Shown here: piece by piece, positions 7,191-14,895 of the stretch
How the letters are laid out: every line of letters begins with the position of its first letter
Numbering within the stretch: the first letter of the stretch is position 1
Source: Halanaerobiales bacterium
GTDB taxonomy: Bacteria; Bacillota_F; Halanaerobiia; DY22613
Direction of reading: 5' to 3'
DNA length: 16,181 bases
NCBI GenBank assembly: GCA_023128035.1
Contig: JAGMES010000096.1
Span: 1-16,181, forward strand
Notes under the pieces: model-generated
What the model saw: only the letters and a program-made list of their open reading frames with translations
The model's database searches: none
What the model was told of the DNA's origin: nothing
Translations under genes and position numbers: made by a program

Positions 7191-8092
7191 ACCAACTCCT
7201 GTAAACAAAATCCTAAAACACAAGGCAACTCCCAAACCATCTCTTCACCAATCTTCTCCTTAGACTGAATTTTTTTCAAATCCACCCCTAAGTGCCTCCA
7301 GTGAAATGTAGTCATCTTTAGCCTGATTTTCTGAATCATTTGTCTTGAGCCAAAGAATATACCAGATTTAAGTATAGTATCATGTGTAGAATAAAAATAT
7401 TCCAAGGTAGACGTTAATTCTAAGATACATAAATCTACTAAATCTTTCTGTAATTGATTATCATTAGTAAGAGAAACGGTTCTGATTAATTCGATTTTCC
7501 CGTTTAAAACCATGATCAGGTCGAACTTTGTATTTCCAGCTCTAACTATTACGCCACTAAAACGATCAAAATCTCCAATGTATTCTATATAGTTGACAAG
7601 CCCAAAAGGTTGAATAGTTAAATTTTGTATTGGTATTTTGAGGTTTTGAAACATTTTTATATAGGGTATTAAACATTCATGATGTATAGCTATGAAAATA
7701 ATTTCATAATTCTCATTTGACTTACCTACCACTTGATAATCATAAAATACCTCTTCAATAGAATAGGGGAGAATATTCTCCCCTTCCCAACGAATAATTT
7801 TATCCATCTCCTTAGATGGAACAATTGGAATATTAATTTTTCTAACTAATGCTTGAACTCCAGAAATACCAACCACTACAGGGATAGGTTTGAAATAACT
7901 CGTCTTTGGCAAAAATGAAGTCAAAACCTGATTAAGTAAATAAGAATCTATCAATTTTCCATTTATAATCACTTCACTTGGTAATTCAATCTTTTCTGAG
8001 TATCTAATACTAATCTGATCTTTTTTCTTAATGAGTTCTACAAAATAGATGCCTCGATCATCAAACTCAAGACCAATTACCCTTTTTTTCAA
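7187..8092 (-). CDS. pilM: Type IV pilus cytoplasmic actin-like ATPase PilM
   Basis: PilM is a cytoplasmic actin/FtsA-like protein that docks on the PilN tail under the inner membrane. The N-terminus (KKRVIGLEFDDRGIYFVEL) is the family's first nucleotide-binding strand-turn. KMDKIIRWEGENILPYSIEEVFYDYQVVG is the characteristic PilM block, and GVIVRAGNTKFDLIMV is the second phosphate-type loop. The frame can start with GTG at 8101, but GGAG would then touch that codon directly. The TTG at 8092 lies 8 nt downstream of GGAG, so I prefer it (301 residues). The protein is somewhat shorter than the usual 340-360 residues of Gram-negative PilM. Confidence 0.88.
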   Translation of the reverse strand: MKKRVIGLEFDDRGIYFVELIKKKDQISIRYSEKIELPSEVIINGKLIDSYLLNQVLTSFLPKTSYFKPIPVVVGISGVQALVRKINIPIVPSKEMDKIIRWEGENILPYSIEEVFYDYQVVGKSNENYEIIFIAIHHECLIPYIKMFQNLKIPIQNLTIQPFGLVNYIEYIGDFDRFSGVIVRAGNTKFDLIMVLNGKIELIRTVSLTNDNQLQKDLVDLCILELTSTLEYFYSTHDTILKSGIFFGSRQMIQKIRLKMTTFHWRHLGVDLKKIQSKEKIGEEMVWELPCVLGFCLQELV

Positions 8093-8121
8093 AAAACTCA
8101 CTCCATTCAGATAGTAAGTAC

Positions 8122-8487
8122 TTATTTAATCCTGTGAACAGGAGCAACTTGAGTTAAATATGCGTTACTTACATATTCATAGTCTTCGTATATTCCATAC
8201 GATTGTACATGAATCATCCCTGGTATATCTCTTACTATAACACGAAATTTTCCTGCTTCTCCTAAATCAGTAATCCAACTTTCCGTACGCCAAGTAGGTT
8301 TTTTTTTCAATCGCAATGTAGAATACTCAATTCCAGACTGAGCTAAATAATAAGTTTTTAGCTCTAAATACAGGTTATGGTTAATTTTATGCTGAATCAA
8401 AAAATGATCCAGCATAAAAAAACCTATCAACATAAAGGATGTTAAGATAGATAAAACTAAGATTAAAATGAACCCTTTTTCTTCCAT
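8122..8487 (-). CDS. Minor pilin, PilX/GspK type
   Basis: This 121-residue protein has a very short leader and a hydrophobic helix starting EKG-FILILVLSILTS. The Gly-Phe junction is a plausible prepilin peptidase site. The mature chain lacks the usual Glu at position 5 (FILIL). That absence is characteristic of GspK/PilX proteins, which cap the pilus or pseudopilus tip. The motif YLAQSGIEYSTLRL (about 47-60) is typical of PilX-like proteins in Firmicutes. It is the last of a four-gene minor-pilin block, as expected for the tip component. A good ribosome binding site (AGGAG, 5 nt) precedes the ATG. It is smaller than Gram-negative GspK. Confidence 0.75.
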   Translation of the reverse strand: MEEKGFILILVLSILTSFMLIGFFMLDHFLIQHKINHNLYLELKTYYLAQSGIEYSTLRLKKKPTWRTESWITDLGEAGKFRVIVRDIPGMIHVQSYGIYEDYEYVSNAYLTQVAPVHRIK

Positions 8488-8495
8488 AATAACTC

Positions 8496-9026
8496 CTATT
8501 CAAATCCTGGGGAAATTATCGTCTTCAATTCCAATACTGCCTCATTTTTTCCACCTTCAAGAGTAATTTGAAGTGTTTTCTTGGAATCAATTTCGATTAA
8601 AGCAATTTTTTCAATTCCTATAGCTATGGTTGTTCTTCCCCAATTTTTATTTGGTCTTTTTACTGCACGAATCATGCTATTTGATGAATTAACATAAAAC
8701 CAATATAAATCAAGAGATTCATATTTTAGAAATTGAATTTGAGAAAATACTAATGGTTCACTATTTTCTTCAAGCAAGACAATACTATGAGGATCTGCTT
8801 CTTGTAACTCCTTAACCATTGACTCCAGCCCTGCACGAAGTTGAAATAAATTTTCTGATCGTTGATCCAAAAGATAGACAAACTGAATGTTTTCAAGAAA
8901 TAAATCTAATACACCAATACACAGAATACTCATAAATGTTATAACTATTAGTACTTCCAATAAAGTAAAAGCATTTTCATAGCTTTGTTCAGTAATTTTA
9001 AGGACTTTTATAAGTAAGAATTTCAT
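8496..9026 (-). CDS. Minor pilin, PilW/GspJ type
   Basis: This 176-residue prepilin has a 19-residue leader and a standard N-methylation segment FTLLEVLIVITFMSIL, with Glu5. The residue before the cleavage point is Ala (YENA-FTLLE), not the usual Gly, so processing may be slower or need a tolerant peptidase. The globular part (FQLRAGLESMVKELQEADP, then alternating beta strands) resembles the PilW/GspJ family. The start lies 29 nt inside the preceding pilin gene, and its ribosome binding site is weak, so translation probably depends on coupling. I see no better start codon in this frame. Confidence 0.75.
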   Translation of the reverse strand: MKFLLIKVLKITEQSYENAFTLLEVLIVITFMSILCIGVLDLFLENIQFVYLLDQRSENLFQLRAGLESMVKELQEADPHSIVLLEENSEPLVFSQIQFLKYESLDLYWFYVNSSNSMIRAVKRPNKNWGRTTIAIGIEKIALIEIDSKKTLQITLEGGKNEAVLELKTIISPGFE

Positions 9027-9354
9027 AATTCTTCATAATACCAGAGTAATCTTTCCATTCAACGCGCCCCTTTAATATTTTGTACTTTAGCTTATCAACT
9101 ACCTCTAGACTAAACCAAATCCCTTCCTCTAATTCCTTAAGAGGATGAGATTTTATTGAATCGAAAATATTTTTTTCTAATCTTTCCATCTCTCCGCGTA
9201 ATAATTCAAGAGCCTGTAATGATACTTTTGTATCTAAATAAGCTTTTGAACTGCTTATAAATAATTGTAACACTCCGAGAATTCCAAATTCTAAGATTAA
9301 TATAGCTATAAGCAGTTCAAGCAAAATAATTCCTTTTTGTCTATTCAAAATCAA
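8998..9354 (-). CDS. Minor pilin, PilV/GspI type
   Basis: This 118-residue prepilin has leader MILNRQKG and a mature N-terminus IILLELLIAILILEFGILG. It carries the Gly at -1, the Glu at +5 and the hydrophobic helix of the class. The region LQALELLRGEMERLEKN is the usual GspI/PilV continuation. The start is TTG with AAGGAG six bases upstream. That ribosome binding site overlaps the end of the GspH-type gene, 3 nt away. GspI-type proteins nucleate the tip complex together with GspJ and GspK types, which follow immediately. Confidence 0.78.
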   Translation of the reverse strand: MILNRQKGIILLELLIAILILEFGILGVLQLFISSSKAYLDTKVSLQALELLRGEMERLEKNIFDSIKSHPLKELEEGIWFSLEVVDKLKYKILKGRVEWKDYSGIMKNYEILTYKSP

Positions 9355-9357
9355 TTT

Positions 9358-9819
9358 TTACTCCTTATCTATTCTAAGTTTACCTGATCCTACTGCAATC
9401 ACCACTTTCCAATGATTGCATTGATCTTCAAGAGAAATTGTACAACCGAAAGCTGGAGTACCTTGAGGAGTAAAATAAAAAGTCTGCTCCATTCCGGTTA
9501 CACTTCGATTTATCCCTATCAAGTTCACTTTCTTGAGTTTAACCCTCTTTAAAATTGTCTCCACACCATCATCAAGCTCATAGAGAAAATATTGATTAGA
9601 TTTTAGATCTAGAGTTAAATACTGCCGCTTACCTTGAAGAATAGCACGACGTTGACTCCATCTTAGCAAATCTACCATATACTGTACTTCTTCCTGATTA
9701 ACAATCTTAAATAAACTTATATTGTCAAATCCAGGCATAGCTAAAAAAAGAAGGGTTAATAGACTTATGACGAGGAGTAGTTCAATCAACGTAAATCCTG
9801 AACTTTTTAAACTAATCAT
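9358..9819 (-). CDS. Minor pilin, GspH/FimT type
   Basis: This 153-residue prepilin has leader MISLKSSG and mature start FTLIELLLVISLLTLLFLAMPGF, with Gly at -1 and Glu at +5. The downstream pattern (VQYMVDLLRWSQRRAILQGK, then a beta-rich domain with FYFTPQGTPAFGCTI) is the GspH/FimT signature: an arginine-rich helix and an F-x-P-x-G strand. The start overlaps the prepilin peptidase stop by four bases (ATGA), so translation is probably coupled. GspH/FimT proteins are minor subunits near the pilus or pseudopilus tip. Confidence 0.82.
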   Translation of the reverse strand: MISLKSSGFTLIELLLVISLLTLLFLAMPGFDNISLFKIVNQEEVQYMVDLLRWSQRRAILQGKRQYLTLDLKSNQYFLYELDDGVETILKRVKLKKVNLIGINRSVTGMEQTFYFTPQGTPAFGCTISLEDQCNHWKVVIAVGSGKLRIDKE

Positions 9820-10565
9820 CCCAACACCCAGTTTAAATATAAACGAACCAAATCATCTCCATATAGAGCAGCAATAAATGCACCAGTGGCCAAAAAAGGC
9901 CCATATGGCACAGTTGTCTTCAAACCAGCTTTTCTAATAAAAATAAGATATACTCCATATATCGAACCAATCAAAGATCCAAAAAATATCCCTAATAGAG
10001 TCGCTTTTACTCCTAAAAACGCTCCAATAAACCCCATAAGTTTGATATCCCCACCTCCAATTCCTCCGCGAGTAATCAATGCAATCAAAAAGAAAATACC
10101 TCCACCAACCAAAATACCTAAAATAGAATTTAAGAAAGAAATATGAATTGTAAAGATAGCAGCTATTAGACCAATCACTATTCCGGGAAGATTGATTGAA
10201 TCTGGAATAATACGATGACGAGCATCAATTCCTGTTACTACTAGCAAGGCAGAATTAAATAATAACATGAAGTAGCCTTCTGTGGTTAAACCAAACTTTA
10301 AATAGGTTAAAAAATAAATTAAACCTGTTAAACCTTCAAACAAGGGATATTGAATAGAAATGGAATTATGACAATAACAGCATCGTCCACGATAAAAGAT
10401 ATAACTTAATATCGGAATAAGATCAATAGGTTTTAATCGTTTTTGACAATGGGGACAATGAGAAGGTGGAAATATTATGGATTCATTACGAGGCAAACGA
10501 TAAATACAAACATTCAAAAAACTACCAATAAGAACTCCCATTATAATAACAAAACTTCCTATCAT
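9816..10565 (-). CDS. pilD: Type IV prepilin peptidase/N-methyltransferase
   Basis: This 249-residue polytopic membrane enzyme cleaves the leader of all prepilins in this operon and methylates the new N-terminus. Both catalytic aspartates are present: Asp114 (TGIDARHRIIPD) and Asp173 in the GGGDIKL motif. Two CxxC pairs in the first cytoplasmic loop, Cys37/Cys40 and Cys62/Cys65, form the zinc site of the bifunctional class. The N-terminal GSFLNVCIYRLPR block is standard. It lies between the major pilin and the minor pilins, 26 nt after the pilin stop, with ribosome binding site AGAGGATG. Confidence 0.95.
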   Translation of the reverse strand: MIGSFVIIMGVLIGSFLNVCIYRLPRNESIIFPPSHCPHCQKRLKPIDLIPILSYIFYRGRCCYCHNSISIQYPLFEGLTGLIYFLTYLKFGLTTEGYFMLLFNSALLVVTGIDARHRIIPDSINLPGIVIGLIAAIFTIHISFLNSILGILVGGGIFFLIALITRGGIGGGDIKLMGFIGAFLGVKATLLGIFFGSLIGSIYGVYLIFIRKAGLKTTVPYGPFLATGAFIAALYGDDLVRLYLNWVLG

Positions 10566-10591
10566 TTTTCACACATCCTCTGCTAATTATA

Positions 10592-11005
10592 TTATAAACT
10601 TTGAGCAGAAGGGGTAATTCCTCCAGTATAGTTAGTGAAATCTTCTTCAAGTTCCTCGTTACTAGCAAAAATATCATATTTAGAATCATAGAGCAGAAAA
10701 TCAGTTCCATTCTCCCCATATTGATATGCATCCGTAGTAGCAGGAATCAAACATGTTTTCTTTTTTATAAACCCTGCAGAAACTATTGTTGATAGATCAG
10801 ATGGATAGGAACCATTATCGAGAAGATATCGCTCTATTGCAGTCTGAAGAGATTTCAAGTTACTTTTGGAAACCGCTATATTAGCATCATTTCTAACACT
10901 GCCAAATTTAGGTAAAGCGATAGTTGCCAAAATTCCAATTATCACAATTACCACTAGCAATTCTAGAATAGTAAACCCCTCTTGCCTACCTATATATTTA
11001 CCCAT
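10592..11005 (-). CDS. pilA: Major pilin or pseudopilin (PilA/GspG-like)
   Basis: I use the ATG at 11005 (137 residues). The frame is open to a TTG at 11035, but AAAGGAG and AAAGGAAA lie just upstream of the ATG, and a 10-residue leader MGKYIGRQEG then precedes a perfect class III signal. The mature segment starts FTILELLVVIVIIGILATIALPKF. The globular part is short: SNLKSLQTAIERYLLDNGSYPSDL, then a C-terminal section with DAYQYGENGTDFLLYD. That arrangement is reminiscent of GspG, but without its usual PWGxPY core or a clear calcium loop. It has only one cysteine. It is probably the main fibre subunit, directly downstream of pilC. Confidence 0.85.
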   Translation of the reverse strand: MGKYIGRQEGFTILELLVVIVIIGILATIALPKFGSVRNDANIAVSKSNLKSLQTAIERYLLDNGSYPSDLSTIVSAGFIKKKTCLIPATTDAYQYGENGTDFLLYDSKYDIFASNEELEEDFTNYTGGITPSAQSL

Positions 11006-11037
11006 TTTCCTTTCATTCTCCTTTCTATAATTCAACT

Positions 11038-12249
11038 TTAGATAATTTCAATCAAATTAAACATAGGAACCATAATTGCTAAAACAATAATTCCAACTAT
11101 CAACGCAATCCCTGCTAATAAAGCAGGTTCTAATATTGTTAAAAACTTTTCTATTTGAGTTTGACAATTCTTTTCATATATTTCCGCTACCTTATTTAAC
11201 ATCACAACTAAATATCCTGATTCTTCACCTATTCTTATCATCTCAATAAACAATTCCGGAAAAAAGTTACTTGCTTTAATTGAATGAGTCAAAGTCATAC
11301 CCTTTTTTAAATTTAATGAGATTTTCCACAAAAATTCATCTACTACTAAACCTGATGTTCCTTTTGTTAATTCAATAGCTGGAAGAAGTTCAAGTCCATT
11401 TTCTAAAAATAAACCCCAAGTACGAGCTAATCTGGAAGTCAAAACTTTTTTCTGAAATGTGCCCCATATGGGCAGAAAATATTGTGAATAAATTAAGTAT
11501 CTTCTAAACATAGGAGTCTTAAAAATGTAAAGGAGAGAAAACACACACATTGGAAAACCGATCAAATAAATTCTAATATTTGTAATGATATGGTTGCTTA
11601 TTGACAAAAGACAATAAGTGATCATTGGAAGATTTACTTCAAAACCTTCGTAAATCTCTTGAAATCCAGGAATAATTTTTATGAAGAGAAAAAATACTAC
11701 TGCAAGTGTACATATTATCAAAATCAAGGGGTAAACCATCATTTGATGAACCTGTTTTAAGAAACGATCCTGTTCTTCATAATACTTTGATAATCGATCT
11801 AATACTAAGTATAAACTATTGGTTTCCTCTCCCGCTCTGACCAGGGGGCAAAAGAATTGAGGTAATTGTTCTTTATTTTTACTAAATCCCTGATAAAGGG
11901 TTTCTCCTTGTTCCAAAGATTGTAATAATTCGGAAATAATTCTCTGTAGAACTGGAGATATCTTTTGGCAGTTTGTAAATTTTAAGGCCTGTGGAAGAGC
12001 TATTCCTGCCTGAAGTAGAACCGAAAGTTGCTTACAAAAAACTCCAATTTCTGCCGATTGTACCTTTTTACAATATGAAAACACCCCCCCTTTTCCCCAA
12101 CGAATCAATCGTAACTTCATTGGGTAACAATTACTTGATCTCAATTGAGCTATGCATTCTGATTCATTAATTCCATAAACCACCCCCTTAACCAATTCTC
12201 CTTCTTGATTTCTAGCAATATATTTATATCTTTTCATAACTATCGGCAA
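11038..12249 (-). CDS. pilC: Type IV pilus/type II secretion platform protein PilC (GspF family)
   Basis: This 403-residue inner-membrane platform protein has two GspF domains. The first is at about 65-190 (IGVFCKQLSVLLQAGIALPQALKF, with PLVRAGEETNSL), ending in a membrane helix (LILIICTLAVVFFLFI). The second is at about 265-395 (SRLARTWGLFLENGLELLPAIEL, with MIRIGEESGYL), ending in IALIVGIIVLAIMVPMF. The short N-terminal segment (KRYKYIARNQEGELVKGVVY) is also typical. PilC couples the PilB motor to pilin extraction from the membrane. The frame begins with TTG at 12249, five bases after GGAGG. An ATG four codons later is 17 nt from that ribosome binding site, so TTG is the likelier start. Confidence 0.93.
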   Translation of the reverse strand: MPIVMKRYKYIARNQEGELVKGVVYGINESECIAQLRSSNCYPMKLRLIRWGKGGVFSYCKKVQSAEIGVFCKQLSVLLQAGIALPQALKFTNCQKISPVLQRIISELLQSLEQGETLYQGFSKNKEQLPQFFCPLVRAGEETNSLYLVLDRLSKYYEEQDRFLKQVHQMMVYPLILIICTLAVVFFLFIKIIPGFQEIYEGFEVNLPMITYCLLSISNHIITNIRIYLIGFPMCVFSLLYIFKTPMFRRYLIYSQYFLPIWGTFQKKVLTSRLARTWGLFLENGLELLPAIELTKGTSGLVVDEFLWKISLNLKKGMTLTHSIKASNFFPELFIEMIRIGEESGYLVVMLNKVAEIYEKNCQTQIEKFLTILEPALLAGIALIVGIIVLAIMVPMFNLIEII

Positions 12250-12276
12250 AATCGCCTCCTCTAAAGATATTATTTA

Positions 12277-13950
12277 TCAAGCAATCACACGTATAATCTC
12301 ATTCATTGTGATCAATCCCTGTTTGACTTTATGCATTGCATCATCTATAAGAGTTTTACTTTTTAAATATTGGTGTTGATATAAAATATCTATATATGGA
12401 TTCTTCGCAATTTTTGTTCGTAAATCATCATCTATTCGTAATATTTCAAAAATTCCAATTCGGCCATAATATCCTGATTGATTACACTTAGAACAACCTT
12501 TTCCTATAAATAATTTCTCAGGTTCTTTTATTTTTTTGAATTGCAAAAAAATTCTTTCATTTTTAGTTATACTAGTTTCTTCAATACATTCGGGACAGAT
12601 TCTTCGTACCAAACGCTGAGCTACAACTCCAATTAAAGATGAACTGATAAGATATTCTGGAATATTCATATTACTTAATCGAGTTATTGTACTGATAGCA
12701 TCATTTGTATGTAAAGAACTCAATACCAAATGACCTGTTAATGCTGCCCTAATCGCAATATTTGCTGTTTCTTCATCTCTAATCTCACCTATCATTAATA
12801 CATCAGGATCCTGTCTTAATAATGACCGTAACGCCTTTGAAAAAGTTAAACCAGTCTTTTCATTCACCTGAATCTGATTAACTTGATTAATTCTATATTC
12901 AACAGGATCTTCAACTGTAGAAATATTAATACCATGAGATATTATTGTTTTTATACTTGAAGATAGTGTAGTAGATTTTCCACTACCCGTTGGCCCAGTA
13001 ATCAAAATTATTCCATGATTGTGATTGAGTAAATTTTTGTATATTTCTAAATCATCTCCCCAAAATCCTAGTTCTTCTAAAGAGATAATCTGAGTATTCT
13101 GATTTAAAATTCTTAATACTATCTTTTCACCATAAATCGTTTGAATTATTGATATTCGCAAGTCTATTAATGTTTGTCCAAACATATATGAAATGCTACC
13201 ATCTTGAGGCAAAAAACGCTGTGATATATCAAGATTTGCCATGATTTTAAATCTGGAGAGAAGGGGAGGATGAAGTTTTCGAGACAATTTCTGAAAAACA
13301 GACAATACTCCATCTATTCGATAACGAACTTGGGTCTCCTCACGTGATGGTTCAATATGTATATCACTAGCACGATTCTGAATCCCTTGATGAATTATAT
13401 GATTCGCCAAGCGAATAATCGGTGCTTGATCAATTTGCATCAACTCCGATTCCTCTTCTTCCACAGATTGTTTTACTTCTTCTTCTAATTGTTGTATAAC
13501 CTGATGAGTAACGTGATGATCCATATGATAATAATGCTCTATAAATTCAAGAATTTGAGAAGGCATTGCTAATCTTGGAATTACCATTTTACCAGTAAGC
13601 ATCTGAACTTCATCAAAAGCAAAAATATTATATGGATTAGCTATAGCAATATATAACTCACCCTCCTGAACTTCTAGGGGAAGACATATATGGCGACATG
13701 CTATTTTTTCGGGTATCAATGAAATTACCTGCGGGTTGATCTTCACTTCCTGAAGATCAACCCAAGGAATTTGATGAAGAATAGCTTTAGCTTTGACCAG
13801 CTCTAATTCAGTTAGAATTTTTAGTTCTAAAAGCAATACTTCTAGCGATTTTCCGGGATTGTTTTTTTTCTGTGATTCTATCTCCAATAACTCTTTTGAA
13901 GTAATTAAATTTAGATCTAACAATATCTCAGCGAGAGATCGTTTATCCAA
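12277..13950 (-). CDS. pilB: Type IV pilus assembly ATPase PilB (GspE family)
   Basis: This 557-residue protein is the cytoplasmic hexameric motor for pilus or pseudopilus extension. The N-terminal GspE-N/MshEN-like domain (about 1-145) has two helical hairpins. The C-terminal ATPase has Walker A GPTGSGKST (319-327), an Asp box EDPVEY (347-352), Walker B DVLMIGEIRD (383-392), a His box TGHLVLSSLHTND (405-417) and a four-cysteine zinc motif (Cys452, 455, 486, 489). The start is TTG, 10 nt after AGGAG. There is no in-frame ATG nearby, and the sequence from there aligns with family N-termini. It lies 25 nt after the zinc-finger/HTH gene and leads directly into pilC. The glycine of the RxGxxL c-di-GMP motif is missing from both hairpins (see findings). 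Confidence 0.95.
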   Translation of the reverse strand: MDKRSLAEILLDLNLITSKELLEIESQKKNNPGKSLEVLLLELKILTELELVKAKAILHQIPWVDLQEVKINPQVISLIPEKIACRHICLPLEVQEGELYIAIANPYNIFAFDEVQMLTGKMVIPRLAMPSQILEFIEHYYHMDHHVTHQVIQQLEEEVKQSVEEEESELMQIDQAPIIRLANHIIHQGIQNRASDIHIEPSREETQVRYRIDGVLSVFQKLSRKLHPPLLSRFKIMANLDISQRFLPQDGSISYMFGQTLIDLRISIIQTIYGEKIVLRILNQNTQIISLEELGFWGDDLEIYKNLLNHNHGIILITGPTGSGKSTTLSSSIKTIISHGINISTVEDPVEYRINQVNQIQVNEKTGLTFSKALRSLLRQDPDVLMIGEIRDEETANIAIRAALTGHLVLSSLHTNDAISTITRLSNMNIPEYLISSSLIGVVAQRLVRRICPECIEETSITKNERIFLQFKKIKEPEKLFIGKGCSKCNQSGYYGRIGIFEILRIDDDLRTKIAKNPYIDILYQHQYLKSKTLIDDAMHKVKQGLITMNEIIRVIA

Positions 13951-13975
13951 GAAAAATCAGCTCCTCATCATCAAC

Positions 13976-14425
13976 TTATTCTGGTATAGATTCCTCCTGT
14001 GTATTCGTGTTACAAAACCGATATATATTTCTCTCTGGCTGTGATAGATTATGGGCACTTATACTTTGAATATACTCGATAAGTACTCCATAAGGAACCC
14101 GCCATTCACGACCAATCTTTGTTCCAGGTAGTTTACCATCGTTTAGCATAGCTATCACAACCTGATAGCTAACTGCCAAGAAAGCAGATACCTCCTCACA
14201 GGTAAGAAGATCATGAGGCTCAAAATTTCTAAACTTACGGTATTGATCGATAGTCTCTTCGATTATTCTTCCATATCGACTATCGATCAACTCTTCACCA
14301 CATTCTGCACAAACCAAATGGGGAATCTCAGATACAATAATGGGAACTCCATAGTAAGTATGGCGGAACTTTTTTAACAACCGTTCAGTCTCACCGCCAC
14401 AGATTGGACATCTCTCCACAGGCAC
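13976..14425 (-). CDS. YgiT-type zinc-finger protein with C-terminal HTH (MqsA-like antitoxin/regulator)
   Basis: This 149-residue protein begins with a YgiT/MqsA-type zinc ribbon: CPICGG (6-11) and CAECGEE (about 38-44). A linker helix follows (YGRIIEETIDQYRKF). The C-terminal winged helix of the excisionase/MerR-like HTH_17 type (about 73-120) reads LTCEEVSAFLAVSYQVVIAMLNDG, then KIGREWRVP. The start is GTG, with GGGGG 8 nt upstream. It follows the DUF4258 gene by 25 nt and precedes pilB by 25 nt. The pair therefore looks like a toxin-antitoxin module in which this is the DNA-binding antitoxin, and it is transcribed with the pilus genes. Its role as a regulator of the operon is inference. 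Confidence 0.8.
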   Translation of the reverse strand: MPVERCPICGGETERLLKKFRHTYYGVPIIVSEIPHLVCAECGEELIDSRYGRIIEETIDQYRKFRNFEPHDLLTCEEVSAFLAVSYQVVIAMLNDGKLPGTKIGREWRVPYGVLIEYIQSISAHNLSQPERNIYRFCNTNTQEESIPE

Positions 14426-14450
14426 AAATAAAACCCCCTTTCCAATCCAA

Positions 14451-14807
14451 CTATTTGTTCTTTACGTACAATCCATCAGTCTGTTGTTCCCAGCCAATCT
14501 CTTCCCAGAAAAACATCACCGTAATCAATATAACTATCTTCTCACTATTTACTGCACAGACAACCCCAATTTCTTCACCATCTTGATTTCTGCTTTGTAA
14601 AGTATATTTAATTCTTAAATTGCCATAATGATCATAAGAACCTTCATGTCGAATAATTTTTGGATTATTTAAAGATTTTTTTAATTCTTTATACGTTATC
14701 CCTCTTTCAACCATTCTCGTACCAAAATGCCGTGTAATAATTAGTTCTTGATGCTCCATAATTTGCATTTCAACGTTAGAATAATCATTTTCATAATAGT
14801 TATTCAT
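14451..14807 (-). CDS. DUF4258 protein (possible toxin of a YgiT-type pair)
   Basis: This 118-residue protein carries the DUF4258 pattern. There is a conserved His-x-x-x-Arg and an ERGI turn (ITRHFGTRMVERGIT, about 24-38), then a strand with HYGNLRIKYTL. The C-terminal core ends VVCAVNSEKIVILITVM. DUF4258 has a RelE-like fold and is often encoded beside YgiT-type zinc-finger proteins, as here, so a toxin role is plausible. Ribonuclease activity cannot be judged from the sequence. AGGAGG sits 7 nt before the ATG. It is the first gene of the long pilus operon, about 50 nt downstream of a consensus promoter. Confidence 0.78.
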   Translation of the reverse strand: MNNYYENDYSNVEMQIMEHQELIITRHFGTRMVERGITYKELKKSLNNPKIIRHEGSYDHYGNLRIKYTLQSRNQDGEEIGVVCAVNSEKIVILITVMFFWEEIGWEQQTDGLYVKNK

Positions 14808-14865
14808 TTAACAGCCTCCTTATTAAAGTCGGCTCCAATCAATGTATATTCCCTCTCTCGAACTC

Positions 14866-14895
14866 ATTATAACTTATTTTAAATCAGTTTGTCAA
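14866..14895 (-). promoter_or_regulatory. Consensus sigma-A promoter of the DUF4258-pilus operon
   Basis: On the minus strand TTGACA (14890-14895) and TATAAT (14866-14871) are both perfect matches, separated by 18 bp. The predicted start is about 50 nt before the DUF4258 ATG. I see no other promoter of this quality between here and efp, so it likely drives the whole operon. The 14808-15154 interval has no intact gene. It holds this promoter, AT-rich DNA and the terminator at 15024-15054. Confidence 0.88.

Noticed and set aside
7191..7235. Longer start for PilN at 7235
   Set aside because: It would add 15 residues overlapping pilM and place the conserved INLLP motif internally. The ribosome binding site points to 7190.
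9886..10146. Plus-strand frame of 86 codons rich in Pro, Ile and Lys
   Set aside because: It is the reverse complement of membrane helices of the prepilin peptidase and not a gene.
11006..11035. TTG start for the major pilin at 11035
   Set aside because: The added residues are a translation of the ribosome binding site region, and the ATG at 11005 gives a standard short leader.
11010..11070. Possible separate promoter before the major pilin (TTGAAA ... TATAGA, 16-bp spacer)
   Set aside because: The boxes are weak and sit in the AT-rich end of pilC. A pilin-specific promoter would make sense biologically, but the sequence does not support it strongly.
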